The translations under genes and the position numbers were made by a program. The notes under the pieces are model-generated. The model saw only the letters and a program-made list of their open reading frames with translations. It had not been told where the DNA came from and ran no database searches. 64,000 bases of DNA. It comes from an uncultured Thermoanaerobaculia bacterium (lineage in GTDB: Bacteria > Acidobacteriota > Thermoanaerobaculia > Multivoradales > Multivoraceae). Shown one piece after another: positions 60,462 to 64,000 of this stretch (within the stretch, counting starts at the first letter, position 1; the number at the start of each line of letters is the position of its first letter). The stretch spans positions 1 to 64,000 of the forward strand of contig CATOTG010000013.1 in the NCBI GenBank assembly GCA_951813015.1, in the 5' to 3' direction.

Positions 60462-61622
60462 ATGAGTGCAAGTGCCGCTGAACAGACACAACGCGGGTTC
60501 GTTGGGCGGGACACGGCGACCGGGGAGGACTTCTGCCCGATCCTGGGCTTCGACCACCTGGAACTGTACGTCGGCAACGCGAAGCAGTCGGCTGCGTACT
60601 ACTGCCATGCCTTCGGTTTCGAGTGCACCGCGGTACGCGGGCTCGAAACCGGGGAACGGGCGCGAGCGTCCTGCCTGGTGGAGCAGGGGGACATCCGGCT
60701 CGTGCTGACGAGCGCACTTACGTCGTCGCACGATGCCGCCCGGTCAGTCCGGCGGCACGGCGACTCGGTGGCAGTCATCGCGCTTCGTGTGCCGAACGCG
60801 GAGGAGGCATTCGCGGCCGCGGTGTCTCGGGGTGCAAGAGCCGCGGCGCCGCCGGCAATCGCCCGTGACGAGCACGGCGAACTCCGCCACGCTTCGATTT
60901 GCCTGTACGGCGACTGCGTGCTGCAGTTCATGGAACGCCGGGCCTACGGTGGCGTGTTCGGTCCTGGCTTCGAGCCGGCGCCGGAGACGCCAGGCGCCGC
61001 GGCGCCCGCAAGCTGCGGCCTGCTGGCGGTCGACCACGTCGTGGCCAACGTCGAACTCGGGCGGATGAACGAGTGGGCGCGGTTCTTCTCGCGCGTTCTT
61101 GGGTTCAACCAGCTCGTCCACTTCGATGACGAGGCGATCTCGACCGAGTATTCGGCGCTCATGTCCAAGGTGATGCAGGACGGTTCCGGGGTGATCAAGT
61201 TCCCGATCAACGAACCCGCCGAGGGTCGCAGGAAATCGCAGATCGAGGAGTTCCTCGACTTCCACGAGGGGCCGGGTGTGCAGCACATCGCCTGCCGTAC
61301 CGAGGACATCGTGGACACGGTGTCCCGGCTGCGCGAGAACGGGGTCGAGTTCCTTCACGTGCCGGACACGTACTACGACGACCTCGAGCAGCGAGTGGGT
61401 AAGATCGACGAGCCGATCGATCGCCTGGCCGAACTCGGCATCCTGGCCGACCGCGACGAGGACGGCTACCTGCTGCAGATCTTCACCAAGCCGGTGGAGG
61501 ACCGGCCGACGCTGTTCTACGAGATCATCGAACGCCACGGGGCGCGGGGCTTCGGCGAGGGCAACTTCAAAAGCCTGTTCGTTGCCCTTGAACGCGAGCA
61601 GGGGCTGAGGGGAAACCTGTGA
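60462..61622 (+). CDS. hppD: 4-hydroxyphenylpyruvate dioxygenase
   Basis: 386 aa from ATG 60462 with GAGGAGGGA upstream. Two vicinal-oxygen-chelate domains: the N-terminal one opens GFDHLELYVGNAKQSAAYYC. The C-terminal one carries the Fe(II) ligands in LLAVDHVVANVE (His), GVQHIACRTEDIV (His) and TLFYEIIERHG (Glu). The C-terminal FGEGNFKSLFVALEREQ is diagnostic of HPPD. It converts 4-hydroxyphenylpyruvate to homogentisate. Its TGA overlaps the GTG of the next gene (GTGA). Confidence 0.95.
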   Translation: MSASAAEQTQRGFVGRDTATGEDFCPILGFDHLELYVGNAKQSAAYYCHAFGFECTAVRGLETGERARASCLVEQGDIRLVLTSALTSSHDAARSVRRHGDSVAVIALRVPNAEEAFAAAVSRGARAAAPPAIARDEHGELRHASICLYGDCVLQFMERRAYGGVFGPGFEPAPETPGAAAPASCGLLAVDHVVANVELGRMNEWARFFSRVLGFNQLVHFDDEAISTEYSALMSKVMQDGSGVIKFPINEPAEGRRKSQIEEFLDFHEGPGVQHIACRTEDIVDTVSRLRENGVEFLHVPDTYYDDLEQRVGKIDEPIDRLAELGILADRDEDGYLLQIFTKPVEDRPTLFYEIIERHGARGFGEGNFKSLFVALEREQGLRGNL

Positions 61623-62773
61623 GCCATTACCTCCGCGCGGGCGAGGTTCCGCACAAGCGCCACACCGTGTTCCGCAAACCCGACGGATCGCTTCACCACG
61701 AGGAGGTCATGGGGATCCACGGCTTCTCGGGTGTCCAGTCGATCCTCTACCACCTGCACCCGCCGACCGCCATCGAGCGGATCGGTGAACGGTCGGGGAA
61801 CGGGCTGAAGTTCGAGTACGCGGGACCGCTGCGGCACCGGCTGATCCTCGCCGGCGCCGCGCCGGAACAGGGTGACGCGGTGAGCGGCCGCGTGCCCCTG
61901 CTCGCCAATCGCGATCTTGTGTTGTCCGTGGCCCGCTTCCGGGCGCCGATGGGCTACTGGTACCGCTACGCGCACGGCGACGAGCTGCTGTTCGTGCACG
62001 AGGGTCACGGCGTGCTGGAGACCCAGTTCGGTCGCATCGAGTACCGCCCGGGGGACTACCTGGTCCTGCCCACCGGAGTCATCTGGCGGCTGCTGCCGGA
62101 GGACGAGCCGCAGCGCATGCTGTCCCTGGAAGCGGCGGGCCACATCGAGCCGCCGAGCCGCTACGTGAACCGGTATGGCCAGTTTCTCGAGAACTCGCCT
62201 TACTGCGAACGCGATATCCGGCCGCCGGAGTGGCGCGAACCGCGTGACGAGGAAGGCGAGTTCGAGGTCCGGGTTAAGGCCCGCGGCGGGACGACGAGCT
62301 ACCTCTACCGGCGCCATCCGATGGACGTCGTCGGCTGGGACGGCCACCTGTGGCCCTACGCCTTCAACATCGAGGACTTCGAGCCGATCACCGGCCGTGT
62401 CCATCAGCCGCCGCCGGTTCATCAGACCTTCGACGGGCCCGGGTTCGTCGTCTGTTCCTTCGTGCCGCGGCTGTTCGACTACCACCCGCAGGCGATCCCG
62501 GCGCCCTACAACCACTCGAACGTCGATTCGGACGAGGTCATCTACTACGTCGAGGGCGACTTCATGTCGCGACGCGGAGTCGAACGCGGTGCGCTGACGG
62601 TGCATCCGAACGGGATTCCCCACGGGCCCCATCCGGGCGCCTACGAGGGATCGATCGGCAAGGAGCGCACCGACGAACTCGCGGTGATGGTGGACACCTT
62701 CCGGCCGCTGCAGATGACGGCTGCCGCTGCCGATCTGGAGGACGAGAGCTATGCAACGAGTTGGCGTGTTTGA
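61619..62773 (+). CDS. hmgA: Homogentisate 1,2-dioxygenase
   Basis: 384 aa from GTG 61619. Cupin-type double-stranded beta-helix with HGDELLFVHEGHGVLETQFG and GDYLVLPTGVIWRL. The C-terminal metal region PYNHSNVDSDEVIYYVEGDF, then LTVHPNGIPHGPHPG, carries the His-Glu-His iron site. Shorter than the roughly 440-residue proteobacterial enzyme, as in the actinobacterial-type forms. It opens homogentisate to maleylacetoacetate. Maleylacetoacetate isomerase and fumarylacetoacetase genes are not in the window. Overlaps the next gene by 23 bp. Confidence 0.92.
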   Translation: MSHYLRAGEVPHKRHTVFRKPDGSLHHEEVMGIHGFSGVQSILYHLHPPTAIERIGERSGNGLKFEYAGPLRHRLILAGAAPEQGDAVSGRVPLLANRDLVLSVARFRAPMGYWYRYAHGDELLFVHEGHGVLETQFGRIEYRPGDYLVLPTGVIWRLLPEDEPQRMLSLEAAGHIEPPSRYVNRYGQFLENSPYCERDIRPPEWREPRDEEGEFEVRVKARGGTTSYLYRRHPMDVVGWDGHLWPYAFNIEDFEPITGRVHQPPPVHQTFDGPGFVVCSFVPRLFDYHPQAIPAPYNHSNVDSDEVIYYVEGDFMSRRGVERGALTVHPNGIPHGPHPGAYEGSIGKERTDELAVMVDTFRPLQMTAAAADLEDESYATSWRV

Positions 62774-63758
62774 CCAGGGGGTCACGGAGCCGGCCACGGG
62801 TCGGGACCTGACGACCCGAGGTGACGTGTTTGTGCCGGAGCCGGCCGGCAACGTGATGGAGCCGGCCACGGGTCGGGACCTGACGACCGGCCGGGCCGAC
62901 TTCATCGAGCGCGCACAGACCCGGGGCGAGCTGTTCATCGAGCAGCCCTGCGGGCTCTACAGCGAAGCGAACCAGCAGACGTGGCGCCGGCTCTACCGGG
63001 CGCTCGCCGGGCGCTGGGAGCAGTACGCCAATCCCCGCTTTCTCGAGGGCGTGGCGCGGCTCGGGCTAGACCCCGACCGTATCCCGAGGCTCTCCGACAT
63101 CAACCGGTTCCTGGAACCCCTGAGCGGATTCAGAGCGCGGGCGGTGAGCGGCTACGTACCGGCGTACCTGTTCTTCGACTGTCTGCGGCGCCGGGAGTTC
63201 CCGACCACGATCACCGTCCGCGCCGGCGACCGGCTGGACTACCTGCCTGAGCCCGACATCTTCCACGACCTTGCCGGGCACGTCCCGATGCACACGGATC
63301 CGGCGTTTGCCGATGTCCTGGTCCGTTTCGGCGAAGCCGCCCGAACCGCTGCCATGCGATCCCGCAATGGGGATTGCCGGCGTGTCGAGAGCGCGCTGCG
63401 GGGACTGGCGCGCTTCTTCTGGTTCACGATCGAGTTCGGACTGATGCGGCGTCCCGACGGGAACGGTCTGTGCGCCTACGGCAGCGGTCTGCTGAGCTCG
63501 GCGGGCGAGATCGGGCATTCCCTCGAATCCCCGGACGTGCAGCGAGTTCCGTTCCAGCTCGACTGGGTCGTGAACCAGAGCTTCGAGATCGACTCGCTGC
63601 AACCGCTGCTGTTCGTCGTCGACGGTTTCGATCACCTGGAGCGCGAGGTGATGCGCCTGGAGCGTTGGCTCGGCCGGGGGCGTCTCGACAACGTGGCGCC
63701 GGGCGAGCCGGAGGTCAGCCGGGAGGATCTGCAGTCCTTCCTGGAGGCGGGCGCCTGA
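62751..63758 (+). CDS. phhA: Phenylalanine-4-hydroxylase
   Basis: 335 aa from ATG 62751; ATG 62856 is an alternative. Bacterial single-domain aromatic amino acid hydroxylase: LSGFRARAVSGYVPAYLFFDCL-type core, iron site FHDLAGHVPMHTDP (two His) and FWFTIEFGL (Glu), then GLLSSAGEIGHSL. It makes tyrosine from phenylalanine with tetrahydropterin. The first 45 residues contain EPATGRDLTT twice, 24 residues apart, from a 72-bp DNA duplication (62787 and 62859). That extension is unlikely to be part of the enzyme. Confidence 0.93.
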   Translation: MQRVGVFDQGVTEPATGRDLTTRGDVFVPEPAGNVMEPATGRDLTTGRADFIERAQTRGELFIEQPCGLYSEANQQTWRRLYRALAGRWEQYANPRFLEGVARLGLDPDRIPRLSDINRFLEPLSGFRARAVSGYVPAYLFFDCLRRREFPTTITVRAGDRLDYLPEPDIFHDLAGHVPMHTDPAFADVLVRFGEAARTAAMRSRNGDCRRVESALRGLARFFWFTIEFGLMRRPDGNGLCAYGSGLLSSAGEIGHSLESPDVQRVPFQLDWVVNQSFEIDSLQPLLFVVDGFDHLEREVMRLERWLGRGRLDNVAPGEPEVSREDLQSFLEAGA

Positions 63759-63859
63759 GGGCGGGTTGCCGCCGGGGACGGTGATCATCTCGGGTCGCCA
63801 GGACCGGCGCCTCGTTTTCGGCGGAGCCCAACCAACCGGCGCGCGAGGACCGCGGCGCC

Positions 63860-64000
63860 TCAGTGTCCCGGGGGCGGAACGAAACCGTCCAGCCGCTCGC
63901 TCAGGCGGCGGGCCAGGTCGAGGGTCGTCCGGTCTTCCAGGAACGGACCGGCGATCTGGAGGCCGACCGGCAGGCCGTCCGGGGCGGCGCCGGCCGGGAT
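63860..64000 (-). CDS. Amidase, C-terminal end (runs off the window)
   Basis: The last 46 codons, ending at TGA 63862-63860: GLPVGLQIAGPFLEDRTTLD is the typical C-terminal signature of amidase-signature enzymes (GatA/AtzF/amidase type), followed by LARRLSERLDGF. The catalytic Ser-cisSer-Lys region lies outside the window, so the substrate cannot be stated. Confidence 0.85.
   Translation of the reverse strand: MPAGAAPDGLPVGLQIAGPFLEDRTTLDLARRLSERLDGFVPPPGH

Overview
The window is GC-rich bacterial chromosome. Several families point to Acidobacteriota or a similar lineage: Oar-like TonB-dependent receptors with an N-terminal carboxypeptidase-regulatory domain, a DUF1549/DUF1553 cytochrome paired with a DUF1501 protein, and secreted FG-GAP/ASPIC-UnbV (CRTAC1-type) proteins paired with TPR proteins. 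This placement is inferred from gene content, not from a marker gene. I see no rRNA, tRNA or CRISPR.

Layout. 1-3 kb: DUF1501/PSD1 pair (minus). 3.2-4.1 kb: purU, broken by two +1 indels. 4.3-7.9 kb: a CRTAC1-to-TPR lipoprotein pair (minus), each gene with one +1 indel. 8-8.5 kb: a coiled-coil membrane protein. 8.6-29.6 kb: a repeat-rich island with three intact TonB-dependent receptors (8.7, 21.2 and 26.0 kb) and two receptor fragments (12.6 and 14.4 kb). It also holds an ISL3 transposase remnant, two AAA+/PD-(D/E)XK proteins, three near-identical small PD-(D/E)XK nuclease cassettes and a vapC remnant. 29.8-39.3 kb: a plus-strand operon of CRTAC1, TPR, CRTAC1, TPR and a long CRTAC1. 39.6-51 kb: a double CaiB/BaiF CoA-transferase, an MFS nucleoside permease, a Tat-exported hydroxypyruvate-isomerase-like protein, DUF4159, a metallo-beta-lactamase fold protein, a PQQ-propeller protein, a DUF1640-like protein and a DUF255 thioredoxin protein. 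51.3-54.5 kb: an AlkD-like protein followed by a lipoprotein that fuses a sialidase-like propeller, a cyclohexadienyl dehydratase (PheC) and a chorismate mutase (AroQ). 54.8-58.4 kb: two isocitrate/isopropylmalate dehydrogenase-family subunits and a ThDP enzyme (minus). 58.5-63.8 kb: a phenylalanine/tyrosine degradation cluster. The right edge holds an amidase C-terminus.

How the genes may work together. The TonB receptors share a TTGACA-type promoter and a hairpin terminator, so the array grew by duplication together with its control sites. The CRTAC1/TPR pairs are translationally coupled (ATGA overlaps) and exported, which suggests envelope complexes. At the right end, PhhA, an aminotransferase, HPPD and HGD would take Phe to Tyr to homogentisate and ring cleavage under an Lrp-type regulator. 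Just upstream lies an exported enzyme that should make phenylpyruvate from chorismate.

Two features cut across the window. Eight apparent frameshifts are all +1 and all fall in homopolymers, so assembly error must be considered. Short tandem duplications of about 69-78 bp sit at or near gene ends in at least seven places, alongside a dispersed palindromic repeat.
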